Shown: in pieces, positions 1-7,762 of the stretch
Layout of the letters: the number at the start of each line of letters is the position of its first letter
How positions within the stretch are numbered: the first letter of the stretch is position 1
Position numbers and translations under genes: made by a program
Notes under the pieces: model-generated
What the model was told of the DNA's origin: nothing
The model's input: the letters and a program-made list of their open reading frames with translations, nothing else
The model's database searches: none
DNA from: a bacterium
Lineage (GTDB): Bacteria; Verrucomicrobiota; Verrucomicrobiia; Limisphaerales; J093
Length of the DNA: 9,891 bases
Reading direction: 5' to 3'
Assembly: GCA_021784265.1 (NCBI GenBank)
Contig: JAJXTA010000049.1
Span: 1-9,891 of the forward strand

Positions 1-2037
1 GCGATGGCGGGAGTATTCGAGCAAGGCGCTGGCGCCATCTTCGGCGACGAGAACGCGGTAGCCGTGGTGCGTGAGAATCCTTTGGAGGCTGAGGCGCAGG
101 TTCGGTTCGTCGTCCACCACCAGCACCAATTCGCCGTGGCCGCGGACTGGGGTGGCGGCTGGGGTGGCCGCCGGGCACGGGGCGCCGTTGGGGGTGGCGG
201 GTAGGTAAATGGCAAAGGTAGAACCTTTGCCCAGCAGGCTTTGGACGCTCACGAACCCGGCGTGGTTGCGGACGATGCCTTGCACCGTGGAGAGGCCCAG
301 GCCGGTCCCTTTGCCGGGCTCTTTGGTGGTGAAGAAAGGGTCGAAGATCTTGGTCAGGATGTCCGGCGCAATCCCTTGGCCGGTGTCGGTGACTTGCAGG
401 AGGACGTGGGGCCCGGGTTTGGCGCCGGGATGGCGGGCCGCGACACGCTCCTCGAGGGCGAGGTTGCGGGCGGCGATCGTGAGCACGCCTTCCCCAGCCA
501 TGGCGTCGCGGGCGTTGACGCAGAGATTGAGCAGGACTTGGTGGAGCTGGGTATCATCGCCCAGGACCGGCCAGAGGTCGGGCGCGATCTCTTCGTGGAG
601 GTCGATGAGGGCCGGGAAGGTCTCGCGGAGCATCCGGGTGAGGCCCTGGATCACATCCCGGAGCTGCACCGAGCTGCGCCGGGTCTCCCGCCCACGCCCG
701 AGGATGAGGAGCTGGCGGACGATGTCGGCGCCGCGCTGGGCGCTTTGTTCGATGGTGGTCAGCAGTTCGGCGGCTTCCTCGGGTGGCAGGGAGGAACGGA
801 GCATCGGCGCCGCCAGGACAATCGGGGCGAGGATGTTATTGAGGTCATGGGCCACGCCGCTGGCCAAGGTGCCGATGGCCTCGAGGCGCTGGGAGCGGAG
901 GAACTGGGTTTCGAGCCGCTTCTTTTCCGTGATATCGGTGCTGATAATGAGGGTGGACTTCGGCTGGCCGGCGGTGTCGCGCGCGAGGGTCCACCGGCTG
1001 CTCAGGGCCACCGCCTCCCCGTTCTTGGCCGCCAAACAGAGTTCTCCATCCCAGGCCCCGGTTTCCCGCACCAGCTTCTGCGCCGCCAGCAACTCGGCGG
1101 CCTGCGGAGGAAAGAGGTCGCTCACGGCGCGCCCGAGAGCCTCCCCGGTGGTCCACCCAAACAGGTGTTCGGCGCCTTTGTTGAAGTACAAGATCCGGTC
1201 GGCCAAGTCGCACACCATGATGGCGTCACGGCCCTGGTCCAGGAGGTGGAGCAGCTCGGAAATCCGCTCTTCGGCCTGGCGGCGCTCGGTGACGTCGTTG
1301 ATGAGCACCAAGCGCCCCGGATGGCCGTCAAAGCGCAGGTCGAAGGTGGTGACCTGGGCGTGGAGGAGGGCGCCGTCCTTCTTGCGGTGCCGCCAGGGGC
1401 CCGAGTTGCGGACCGGGCCGGTGTTGGTCTGGACGGCCTCCAGGAGCGCGGGCATGGCCTCGGGCAGGTGGAGGTCCATGAGGCTGAGGTCGAGGAATTC
1501 TTGGCGAGGGTAGCCGTAATGCTCGACGGCGGCCTGGTTCACCGCCAGAAAGCGGAGGGTCTCGCGGTCATAGACCCACATCGGCTGGGGGTTGCTCTCG
1601 AAGAGCATGCGGTAGCGCTCCTCGCTGTGGCGGAGGGTCTCCATCGCATGGGCCCGCTCCAGGGCGTAGCGGACGGCCCGTTCGAGCAAGGCGGCGGTGA
1701 GTTGGGACTTTTCGAGGTAATCCGCGGCGCCGGCGCGCATCGCCTCGAGGTCCACCTCCTGATCGCCCTGGCCGGTGAGCATGATGATGGGCGCCTTGCA
1801 GCCTTGGGCCACGGCTTGGCGCAGCAGGTCGATGCCGAAGCGTTCCCCGAGACGGTAATCGACCAGATAAACGGCATGGCGGGCCTCCAGGATGGCGGCC
1901 AAGCCGGCCTCGAACGCCCCCACCCACTCCAACTCGAAGCGCCCGTTGCGGGCCTCGGCCAGCAGGGCGCGGGTGATGACGAATTCGTCCTCGTCGTCAT
2001 CCACCAGCAGCACGCGCACTGGGGCCGCCGCCTGCAT
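1..2037 (-). CDS. Hybrid sensor histidine kinase REC-PAS-PAS-HisKA-HATPase-REC (C-terminus cut by window edge)
   Basis: The frame is open from ATG at 2037 to base 1, giving 679 residues without a stop. Domains in order: an N-terminal receiver (1-120) with acidic D13-D15, phospho-acceptor D60 in LVDYRLG, T88 and K110; PAS1 (about 140-250, ending DVTERRQ); PAS2 (about 258-372, ending DITEKKR); HisKA with H397 in VAHDLNN; HATPase with N-box N504/N508, G1 box DTGQGI (D551) and G2 box GKGTGLGL; then an Ala/Pro linker and a second receiver starting near 635 (VVDDEPN, D642/D643). The phospho-Asp of the second receiver lies beyond the window. There is no membrane segment, so it is probably a soluble kinase that takes phosphate or a signal through the first receiver and passes it to the second. 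The start follows the upstream regulator's TGA by 1 base, so translation is probably coupled. The ligands of the PAS domains cannot be told. Family assignment is secure; the signal is unknown. Confidence 0.95.
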   Translation of the reverse strand, partial: MQAAAPVRVLLVDDDEDEFVITRALLAEARNGRFELEWVGAFEAGLAAILEARHAVYLVDYRLGERFGIDLLRQAVAQGCKAPIIMLTGQGDQEVDLEAMRAGAADYLEKSQLTAALLERAVRYALERAHAMETLRHSEERYRMLFESNPQPMWVYDRETLRFLAVNQAAVEHYGYPRQEFLDLSLMDLHLPEAMPALLEAVQTNTGPVRNSGPWRHRKKDGALLHAQVTTFDLRFDGHPGRLVLINDVTERRQAEERISELLHLLDQGRDAIMVCDLADRILYFNKGAEHLFGWTTGEALGRAVSDLFPPQAAELLAAQKLVRETGAWDGELCLAAKNGEAVALSSRWTLARDTAGQPKSTLIISTDITEKKRLETQFLRSQRLEAIGTLASGVAHDLNNILAPIVLAAPMLRSSLPPEEAAELLTTIEQSAQRGADIVRQLLILGRGRETRRSSVQLRDVIQGLTRMLRETFPALIDLHEEIAPDLWPVLGDDTQLHQVLLNLCVNARDAMAGEGVLTIAARNLALEERVAARHPGAKPGPHVLLQVTDTGQGIAPDILTKIFDPFFTTKEPGKGTGLGLSTVQGIVRNHAGFVSVQSLLGKGSTFAIYLPATPNGAPCPAATPAATPVRGHGELVLVVDDEPNLRLSLQRILTHHGYRVLVAEDGASALLEYSRHR

Positions 2038-2038
2038 T

Positions 2039-2509
2039 TCAGTGGTCGTGGCCGTTGGCGGGCAACTCGACGATCTCGAACCAGTATTTGGCCAGGGCCT
2101 TGACGATCTCGACCAGCGACTCGAAGGTGACCGGTTTGACGATGAACGAGTTTACGCCCAGCCGGTAGCTGCGCAGGATGTCCTCCTCCGCCTTCGAGGT
2201 GGTGAGGACCACAATGGGGATATGGCGCAGTTGCGGATCGGCCTTGATCTCGCGGAGGGCCTCGCGCCCATCTTTGCGGGGCATGTTCAGGTCCAGGAGG
2301 ATCAGCCCGGGCAACGGGCTCTGGGCCAACGCCTGGTACTGCCCGCGCCGGCACAGGTAGTCCATGAGCTCCTCGCCGTCTTCGGCGCAGTCCAAGCGGT
2401 TGGCCAGGCGGCACTCGGCCAGCGCCGCGCGGGTCAGCATCCGATCATCCTCGTCGTCATCGGCCAGAATGATCGTGATCGGTTTGGGCTGGTGATTGTC
2501 TTCGCTCAT
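2039..2509 (-). CDS. Single-domain response regulator, Rcp1-like
   Basis: This 156-residue protein is one receiver domain with no output domain. The acidic pocket is DDDEDD (residues 17-22), the phospho-acceptor is D73 in LLDLNMP, the switch Thr is T103 or T104 in VLTTS, and the conserved lysine is K125 in VKP. The LLDLNMPRKDGREALREIK segment is typical of the Rcp1 group of stand-alone regulators, which usually pair with phytochrome-class or related PAS kinases. Its ATG overlaps the stop of the upstream kinase as ATGA, and its own stop is 1 base before the hybrid kinase. That places it as a phosphate shuttle or modulator between the two kinases (inference). There is no Shine-Dalgarno sequence before the ATG, which favours translational coupling. 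Confidence 0.95.
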   Translation of the reverse strand: MSEDNHQPKPITIILADDDEDDRMLTRAALAECRLANRLDCAEDGEELMDYLCRRGQYQALAQSPLPGLILLDLNMPRKDGREALREIKADPQLRHIPIVVLTTSKAEEDILRSYRLGVNSFIVKPVTFESLVEIVKALAKYWFEIVELPANGHDH

Positions 2510-4062
2510 TGGGGGGGCGGTGACTTCGGTTGATGGACGGGGAGGCGCACGGTGAAGGTGGCGCCGGTGCCGGGGACTCCGTGGGCGAAGATCTGGCCGC
2601 CATGTCGTTCGGCGATACGGCGGCAGATGGCCAGGCCCACACCGGAGCCCTCGTACTGGCCCCGACCATGCAAGCGCTGAAAGACGCGAAAGATCCGTTC
2701 GGCGTACTTGTCTTCGAACCCGATCCCGTTGTCTTGGACGACGAGCTGGCAGAACTCCCGGCCGGGCTCGCCTTCGGTCTCCAGGAGACCGGCCCGGAGG
2801 GTAACCACCGGGGGTACGTCGGGGCGGCGGAACTTGAGGGCGTTGCCGATCAGGTTCTGGATGAGTTGGCGCATCTGCACGGCGTCGGCGTCGAGGGTAG
2901 GCAGGTCGTGGAGTTCGACCCGCCCGCCGACCTGCTCCAGGCGCGCTTCGAGGTCGGCGAGGACCTCACGGGCCACCTGGTCGAGGTTCACGGGCACGAA
3001 CGGCTGGGCGCGGGTATCGACGCGGGCGAAGGCGAGCAGATCGTTGATCAGGGTCTGCATGCGCACGGCCGCCTTGAGCATGCGGTCCAAGTAATCGCTC
3101 CCCTCGGGCCCGAGGCTGGGGCCGCAGCGGGCCTGCAGCCGGTTGCCAAACACGGCCACTTTCCGGAGTGGCTCCTGCAAATCGTGCGAGGCCACATAGG
3201 CGAAATCTTGCAGCTCGCGGTTGCTACGCTCCAGTTGGGCGGCGAACTCGCGGAGCTTGGCCTCGGCCCGTTTCCGTTCGGTGATGTCGGTGAAAATGCC
3301 CAGCAGCCCCAGCGGGGCGCCGTCCTGCCCGACCACGGGGACCTTGACCACTTCGACAATCCGCTCCACCCCCAAGGCGATGTTGCGTTCCTCGAGGACC
3401 TCGGGGTGACCCAGGCCCATGACCCGCTGATCGTCGGCGCGGTACTTCTCCGCCAGCTCCCGCGGGAACAGGTCAAAATCGGTCTGGCCCAAGATTTGTG
3501 CCGCCGGCACGCCCAGCTCGCGGGCAAAGGCCGTGTTCACCGAGACGAAGACGGAGTGGGTATCCTTGAAGAAGACGCTGTGCGGCAGCGATTCGACCAA
3601 GGTGCGGTAAAGCTCGGCACTCTGTGGGTGTCCCTGGGGGACTGCCTCGGGTGAGGTGATTTCCTGGCTGCAACGCAGCACCGCCCGGGTGTTGCCCGCC
3701 TCGTCCAACAGCGGTGTGCGGGTGGTGCTCAACCAGCGCGGGCGATCGGCGAGGTCCAGGCCATACTCCTGGGCGGCCACGGGGGGTTGCCGGCGGCGGA
3801 GCGCGGCTTGGTCGCTGGCGCCATATTGCCGGGCCAAGGCGGGGGGCAGAAAGTCGGCGTCGGTCCGGCCCACGACCGCGGCGGGCGTCGCGGCGCCCAG
3901 AAACCGGGTGTGGGCCTGGTTGCTGAAGAGGAAGCGGCCTTGGGGGTCCTGAACGGAGATCAGGAACGGGAGCTGGTCGAGCAGACCGCGCAGGAACTCC
4001 GCCTCCGCCGGAGGAGGGACGGCGGCTGCCGAGGGTGCATCACAGGTCTCCGAAGCAGTCAT
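2506..4062 (-). CDS. Soluble PAS-PAS sensor histidine kinase
   Basis: This is a 518-residue kinase and the first gene of the leftward operon. PAS1 spans about 20-137 and PAS2 about 148-262 (ending GIFTDITERKRAE). A short coiled coil at 262-288 leads into HisKA with H293 in YVASHDLQEPLRKV. The HATPase domain has N403/N407 (NLIGNALKF), a G1 box with D444-N-G446-I-G448 and a G2 box GSGVGLAIC (G474, G476). The SHDLQEPLRKV phosphorylation motif is the kind found in phytochrome-related kinases that work with Rcp1-type regulators, and such a regulator is the next gene. There is no transmembrane segment or signal peptide. The second PAS (FKDTHSVFVSVN) is of the general small-molecule-sensing type; no cofactor-binding residue can be assigned. 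The start at 4062 gives a normal N-terminus without a visible Shine-Dalgarno sequence. The gene ends in a run of seven C on its coding strand (2511-2517). Confidence 0.95.
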   Translation of the reverse strand: MTASETCDAPSAAAVPPPAEAEFLRGLLDQLPFLISVQDPQGRFLFSNQAHTRFLGAATPAAVVGRTDADFLPPALARQYGASDQAALRRRQPPVAAQEYGLDLADRPRWLSTTRTPLLDEAGNTRAVLRCSQEITSPEAVPQGHPQSAELYRTLVESLPHSVFFKDTHSVFVSVNTAFARELGVPAAQILGQTDFDLFPRELAEKYRADDQRVMGLGHPEVLEERNIALGVERIVEVVKVPVVGQDGAPLGLLGIFTDITERKRAEAKLREFAAQLERSNRELQDFAYVASHDLQEPLRKVAVFGNRLQARCGPSLGPEGSDYLDRMLKAAVRMQTLINDLLAFARVDTRAQPFVPVNLDQVAREVLADLEARLEQVGGRVELHDLPTLDADAVQMRQLIQNLIGNALKFRRPDVPPVVTLRAGLLETEGEPGREFCQLVVQDNGIGFEDKYAERIFRVFQRLHGRGQYEGSGVGLAICRRIAERHGGQIFAHGVPGTGATFTVRLPVHQPKSPPPQ

Positions 4063-4186
4063 AAAGTGAAGGCCGTGGGGGCGTGCGTGCGGGCACGGTC
4101 CAACAACGGCTCCGGGGAGGGTTATCGGACGTTAGGGGAGAAACTTAAGGGCAGATTTCGGGACGGTGCGGTTAGGGTTAAGTGAG

Positions 4187-4192
4187 ATTATA
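4187..4192 (-). promoter_or_regulatory. Candidate -10 box (TATAAT) of the kinase operon
   Basis: A perfect TATAAT reads leftward at 4192-4187, which is unusual in DNA this rich in G+C. It would put the transcript start near 4180 and leave a 5' leader of about 118 bases before the kinase ATG at 4062. No good -35 hexamer is present 16-18 bases upstream, where the sequence is G/C only, so an activator or alternative recognition would be needed if this is the real promoter. Confidence 0.4.
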
Positions 4193-4335
4193 GAGCGGGG
4201 TTGGGCCGGAGGCGGTTGGGGCGGGTGGCTGTGGTTGGGTCTGTTGGCGGCGAATGGCGGGAACCTGCTATCGTTACCAAAGCCGCCCTACCGCCCCATT
4301 GAGCACCCACCCAACGCGCCCCCTTGTCGCCCGGC

Positions 4336-4365
4336 TTGAACCGCCCGCCGACTCCGGGCTAGAGT
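4336..4365 (+). promoter_or_regulatory. Candidate sigma70-type promoter of the SNF2 gene
   Basis: TTGAAC at 4336-4341 and TAGAGT at 4360-4365 are separated by 18 bases; each matches the consensus at 4 of 6 positions. Transcription would start near 4372, giving a leader of about 35 bases to the ATG at 4407. This placement argues for the 4407 start over the upstream ATG at 4254. Confidence 0.45.
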
Positions 4366-4371
4366 GCCACG

Positions 4372-4410
4372 ATGGCAGCACGCTTAGCCACCACCCCTGG
4401 CCGCGGATGA
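4372..4410 (+). CDS. Possible 12-codon leader ORF overlapping the SNF2 start
   Basis: ATG at 4372 opens a short frame (MAARLATTPGRG) whose TGA at 4408-4410 overlaps the SNF2 ATG at 4407 as ATGA. Its ATG falls at the predicted transcript start, so it could be read from a leaderless message and couple translation into the SNF2 gene. There is no Shine-Dalgarno sequence for either start. It could easily be chance, since frames this short are common. Confidence 0.2.
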   Translation: MAARLATTPGRG

Positions 4411-7400
4411 GCGCGGTGGAACTGACCCAGGACCTGCTGGCCCGCATCGCGGGTTGGGAGGTGGTCAAGCAGGCCCGCGAGCTGGTCGCCACCGGACGGG
4501 TCGAGGCCGCGGAGTGGTCGCCGCCGCTGTTGCGCGGAGTGGTCCGGGAGGGAGGCACGAGCCTGCGGGCGGGCTTGCAGATTCGGAGTGTGGTCGATGT
4601 CGAGAACCTCTGCACGTGTCGGCAGGCGCGGGCGTGGGGCACGATGTGCGCCCACTCCGTGGCGGTGGGGCTGCACTACTTGCGGCGGCAGGCGCCGTCA
4701 CCGCCGGGCGCCCGAGGGCCGGAGGTCGGAACCGGGGTGGGCGCTGGCGGGGCCGCTCCAGCCCAGGGTACGCGAGCCGGGGCCGTAAGCCCACCGCCCA
4801 TCCGAGGGCTCCGGCGGGCCGCCGATGACGCCCCGGGTGAGCCGGTGGAGCTGGCGGTGATCTTTCCTCCCAACTTGGTTCAGGCCATTGGGCGTGGCAA
4901 GGTCATGCTGGTCTTTGAGGCCATTCGTCCATCCGGTCGCGGTCCCTTGAACACCTTGCCGCGCTCCACGGCTTGGCGGCTGGGTCCGGAGGACGCGGCG
5001 CTGGTGGAAGCGCTGGGCCAGCTCACGGGCGACGAGGCGCCGGCCATGGCCCTGTTGTCGGTGGCCGACGTGGTGCGTCTGCTGCGCTCGTTGATCGGGC
5101 ACAGCCGCCTCACTTTGGGCAAAGGAGAGTCGCTGACCGTGGGCGGCGCCCCGTGGGGGGCAAAGGTGCGCGCCACGTTGGAGGCCTCGGGTGAGATTCT
5201 GCTGGAGTGGGCCGGGGCGTCGGCGCCCGCGACGCTGAGCGGGGCCGAGGAAACCTGGGTGTTCACCGGGACCAACTTTCGACCGCTGGGTTTGCCCGTG
5301 AGTTGTCGCGAACTCTGGCGCCAGCCGGTGCGCCTCGCCCGCGAGCGCGTGCCGCCATTCCTGTTGACAGACTGGCCACAGCTCGAGGCGGCGGCGGAGG
5401 TTACGGCCAATTTCCGCCTCGAGGCATTTCAACTGGAGCAGCAAGCGCCGCGTCTCCGGCTGCACTTGACCGGTGGCTTGGCCCACCTGCAGGGCACGCT
5501 CGAATGCGTCTATGGCGATCGGGTGCTGCCGCCCGGGCAACAGGCCGGCGCGGCGGTCTGGTTACCCGATCCAGGTTCACCCACGCGTTATTGCACCCGT
5601 CATCTGCCGGCTGAATTGGCCGCCCAGGCGCGGCTGCGGGCCGCGGGATTCACGGGGCCGCACGCGCAGGGGCAGTACCAACTGGCGGGGGAGCGCCTCG
5701 TGTTGGACTTCTTCGCGCGGGAATTTCCCCGCCTCCAGCGCGAGTGGGAGGTCCGTCTCGAAGAGCGGCTGGAGCGCAGCACGGCCAAGAACCTCGAGCG
5801 GGTCGAACTCCAGTTCCGAGTGGTTCCCTCAGGGGAACAATGGTTCGATCTGGAGGTCGCGTACACGTCGGCGAGCGGCGAGCGGTTGGCGCCGGCGGAG
5901 ATTCAACGGCTGTTGCGGGCCGGCGAGACCGCCGTGCGTCTGCGCAATGGGCGCCGGGCGTTGGTCGATACCGGGGCCGTCGAGGAGTTGGAGCAGGTGT
6001 TGCTGGATTGCGATCCGCAGCAACGCGGGGGCGCCTACCGTCTGAACGCCGTGCATGCCGGTTATCTGGAAGCCACGCTGCGAGAGGGCGGGGTGGGGAC
6101 GCTCCAAGCGCCGCCCGCGTGGCAGGCGCAACTGCGTCAGTTGCGCGGGGAAGCACCGCCGGTCCGCCCGGGCTTGGGCAGCTTGGACACGGTCCTGCGT
6201 CCCTACCAGAACGACGGGGTGGCGTGGCTCTGGGGGTTGCGGCAACAGGGGTTGGGGGGGATTCTCGCCGACGAGATGGGGCTGGGCAAGACGCTGCAAA
6301 TCCTGGCCTACGTGGCGGCGGTGGTGGCCGACGCGAAGGCCGGCACGACGCCCCCGTGCGTGCCCAAGCCACCTGGGGCCGGCGCGGCGCGGCCGGTCAT
6401 CCCCGCGCTGGTCGTGTGCCCGACCAGCCTGGTCTTCAACTGGGTGGCCGAGGCCAAACGCTTCACTCCCGGGCTGCGGGTGTTGGCCCTGGCCGGACCG
6501 GAGCGGGAAGCGCGGTTCGCGGACGCGCCGGCGAGCGACTTGGTGGTGACCAGCTATGCCTTGATCCGGCGGGACGCCGCCCACTACCGGGGCTGGGAGT
6601 TCGACACCGTGGTTCTGGACGAGGCGCAGCATATCAAAAACCGCGAAACCCAAAATGCCCAGGCCGTCAAGGGCATCGGGGGGCAGCATCGGTTTGTGCT
6701 CACCGGCACGCCGCTGGAGAACTCGGTCCTGGACCTGTGGTCCATCTTCGATTTCCTGATGCCGGGGTACCTGGGGTCGGCGGCAGAGTTCCGGGAACGG
6801 TACGAGCTGCCGCTGATGCGGGAGCGGGAGGCCTCGGTGCGGGCGCGGTTGGCGCGGCGGGTGCGGCCCTTCCTGCGCCGGCGCCTGAAGCAGGAGGTGG
6901 CGCCCGAACTGCCGGCCAGGCTCGAACAGGTCTCGTATTGTGAGTTGACCGACGACCAAGCCGCGGTCTATCGCCAGGTGCTGGAGGCCGGCCGCCGCGA
7001 AGTGCACGCGGCCGTGGACCAGCAGGGACTGGCTCGGAGTCGGCTGGTGGTGCTCACCGCGTTGCTGCGGCTGCGCCAAGTCTGTTGCGACCTGCGGTTG
7101 CTGGGCGCCGAAGCGGTGAACCCGGCCACCGCCTCGGCCAAGCTCGACCTGTTCCGGGAGCTGCTCCAGGAAGCTCTGGATGGCGGTCACCGGCTCCTGG
7201 TCTTCAGCCAATTCACCCGCATGCTGGCGATTCTGCGCGAGACCCTGGACGGCGAAGCTCTCCCGTACTGCTACCTCGACGGCGCGACCACGGATCGCGC
7301 GGGTGCCGTCGCTCGGTTCCAAGCCCAAGCGGACATCCCCGTCTTCCTCATCAGCCTGAAGGCCGGCGGCACCGGGCTCAACCTGACGGGGGCGGACACG

Positions 7401-7646
7401 GTGATCCATTTCGATCCGTGGTGGAATCCCGCCGTGGAGGCCCAGGCCACCGACCGCGCCCATCGGATCGGCCAGACGCGGACCGTGACCAGTTACAAAC
7501 TCATCGCCCGGGGCACCGTCGAGGAGAAGATCTTGCGCCTCCAGGAACGGAAGCGGGAGCTGGTGGCCGCCGCGCTCGGCGGGGAGGAGTCCTGGACCGC
7601 CGCGCTGAGCTGGGAGGAGACGCAGGCCCTCTTTGCTGAAGATTGA
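4407..7646 (+). CDS. SNF2-family DNA-dependent ATPase/helicase with N-terminal SWIM zinc finger
   Basis: The protein has 1079 residues. A SWIM zinc finger sits near the N-terminus (C69-T-C71, then C81-A-H83), followed by an Ala/Gly/Pro-rich linker (about 94-140) and a middle region of about 450 residues that I cannot assign. The SNF2 ATPase starts near 597 (LRPYQNDGVAWLWGL): motif I DEMGLGKT with K628, motif II DEAQ at 738-741, motif III LTGTPLEN at 765-772. The second RecA-like lobe has LVFSQF (about 931-936), motif V AGGTGLNL (986-993) and motif VI QATDRAHRIGQTR with R1017 and R1020. All ATPase motifs are intact, so it should be an active dsDNA translocase that remodels protein-DNA complexes. 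The SWIM domain probably binds DNA or a protein partner. Bacterial SWIM-SNF2 proteins have no well-settled role. The ATG at 4407 is preferred because the candidate promoter lies just upstream; an in-frame ATG at 4254 would add 51 low-complexity residues. Confidence 0.93.
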   Translation: MSAVELTQDLLARIAGWEVVKQARELVATGRVEAAEWSPPLLRGVVREGGTSLRAGLQIRSVVDVENLCTCRQARAWGTMCAHSVAVGLHYLRRQAPSPPGARGPEVGTGVGAGGAAPAQGTRAGAVSPPPIRGLRRAADDAPGEPVELAVIFPPNLVQAIGRGKVMLVFEAIRPSGRGPLNTLPRSTAWRLGPEDAALVEALGQLTGDEAPAMALLSVADVVRLLRSLIGHSRLTLGKGESLTVGGAPWGAKVRATLEASGEILLEWAGASAPATLSGAEETWVFTGTNFRPLGLPVSCRELWRQPVRLARERVPPFLLTDWPQLEAAAEVTANFRLEAFQLEQQAPRLRLHLTGGLAHLQGTLECVYGDRVLPPGQQAGAAVWLPDPGSPTRYCTRHLPAELAAQARLRAAGFTGPHAQGQYQLAGERLVLDFFAREFPRLQREWEVRLEERLERSTAKNLERVELQFRVVPSGEQWFDLEVAYTSASGERLAPAEIQRLLRAGETAVRLRNGRRALVDTGAVEELEQVLLDCDPQQRGGAYRLNAVHAGYLEATLREGGVGTLQAPPAWQAQLRQLRGEAPPVRPGLGSLDTVLRPYQNDGVAWLWGLRQQGLGGILADEMGLGKTLQILAYVAAVVADAKAGTTPPCVPKPPGAGAARPVIPALVVCPTSLVFNWVAEAKRFTPGLRVLALAGPEREARFADAPASDLVVTSYALIRRDAAHYRGWEFDTVVLDEAQHIKNRETQNAQAVKGIGGQHRFVLTGTPLENSVLDLWSIFDFLMPGYLGSAAEFRERYELPLMREREASVRARLARRVRPFLRRRLKQEVAPELPARLEQVSYCELTDDQAAVYRQVLEAGRREVHAAVDQQGLARSRLVVLTALLRLRQVCCDLRLLGAEAVNPATASAKLDLFRELLQEALDGGHRLLVFSQFTRMLAILRETLDGEALPYCYLDGATTDRAGAVARFQAQADIPVFLISLKAGGTGLNLTGADTVIHFDPWWNPAVEAQATDRAHRIGQTRTVTSYKLIARGTVEEKILRLQERKRELVAAALGGEESWTAALSWEETQALFAED

Positions 7647-7666
7647 AGTTGGGGGCGGGCCTGGCA

Positions 7667-7699
7667 GGGCCGGCAGCCTGGCTTGCTCCGCTCCGGCCC
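7667..7699. terminator. Hairpin in convergent intergenic region, possible terminator
   Basis: GGGCCGG (7667-7673) pairs perfectly with CCGGCCC (7693-7699). After a bulged C7674 the stem continues as AGC (7675-7677) with GCT (7690-7692), leaving a 12-base loop. It lies 20 bases after the SNF2 stop and between convergent genes, as expected of a shared terminator. There is no T run on either side, so it is not a classic intrinsic terminator. Its right arm overlaps the first copy of the tandem repeat. Confidence 0.4.
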
Positions 7700-7762
7700 G
7701 TGTCGTCGAGCCGGCGGGAGGCTCCGGCCCGTGTCGTCGAGCCGGCGGGAGGCTCAGGCCCG
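7691..7762. repeat. 31-base tandem repeat, two exact copies plus a partial third
   Basis: A 31-base unit beginning CTCCGGCCCG and ending CCGGCGGGAGG occurs at 7691-7721 and again, identically, at 7722-7752. A partial third copy follows (CTCAGGCCCG at 7753-7762, one mismatch), and the mscS stop codon (7756-7754 on the minus strand) sits inside it. Each full unit carries CCGGC and GCCGG arms that can pair across about 12 bases. The array fills most of the gap between the convergent genes. Exact identity of the two copies suggests a recent duplication or ongoing slippage. Confidence 0.9.

Larger units (their letters stand above)
4063..4406. other. Divergent intergenic region between kinase operon and SNF2 gene
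   Basis: These 344 bases separate two divergently transcribed units. The part next to the kinase (4063-4195) is less G+C-rich than the surrounding genes and holds the TATAAT box on the minus strand. A G-rich stretch follows (about 4197-4239), with G runs at 4197-4200, 4203-4205, 4218-4221, 4223-4225 and 4237-4239. A promoter-like pair for the rightward gene lies at 4336-4365. The SNF2 frame stays open back to an ATG at 4254, but that extension (low complexity, rich in Pro, Thr and Arg) contains the predicted promoter, so I treat it as non-coding. Confidence 0.6.

Noticed and set aside
241..2103. 620-codon open frame on the plus strand
   Set aside because: It is antisense to the hybrid kinase, whose frame carries complete receiver, PAS, HisKA and HATPase motifs. 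Codon bias in G+C-rich genes keeps the opposite strand open; the translated product has no domain.
2530..3654. 374-codon open frame on the plus strand
   Set aside because: It is antisense to the PAS-PAS kinase and shows only complement-strand composition.
4170..4182. Telomere-like GGTTAGGGTTAAG
   Set aside because: It holds only two imperfect repeat units in a promoter region, with no array; a chance match.
4254..4406. N-terminal extension of the SNF2 protein from the ATG at 4254
   Set aside because: The extra 51 residues are low-complexity and the candidate promoter at 4336-4365 lies inside them. The ATG at 4407 opens directly onto MSAVELTQDLLARI, which looks like an ordered N-terminus.
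4407..7646. SNF2 protein as part of a phage-defence system such as DISARM
   Set aside because: No methyltransferase, nuclease, phospholipase D-like or other defence partner lies beside it. The neighbours are a two-component operon and an osmotic channel, so a stand-alone chromatin-type motor is simpler.
7667..7762. Tandem repeat as a CRISPR fragment
   Set aside because: The copies abut directly with no spacers and no cas gene is present.
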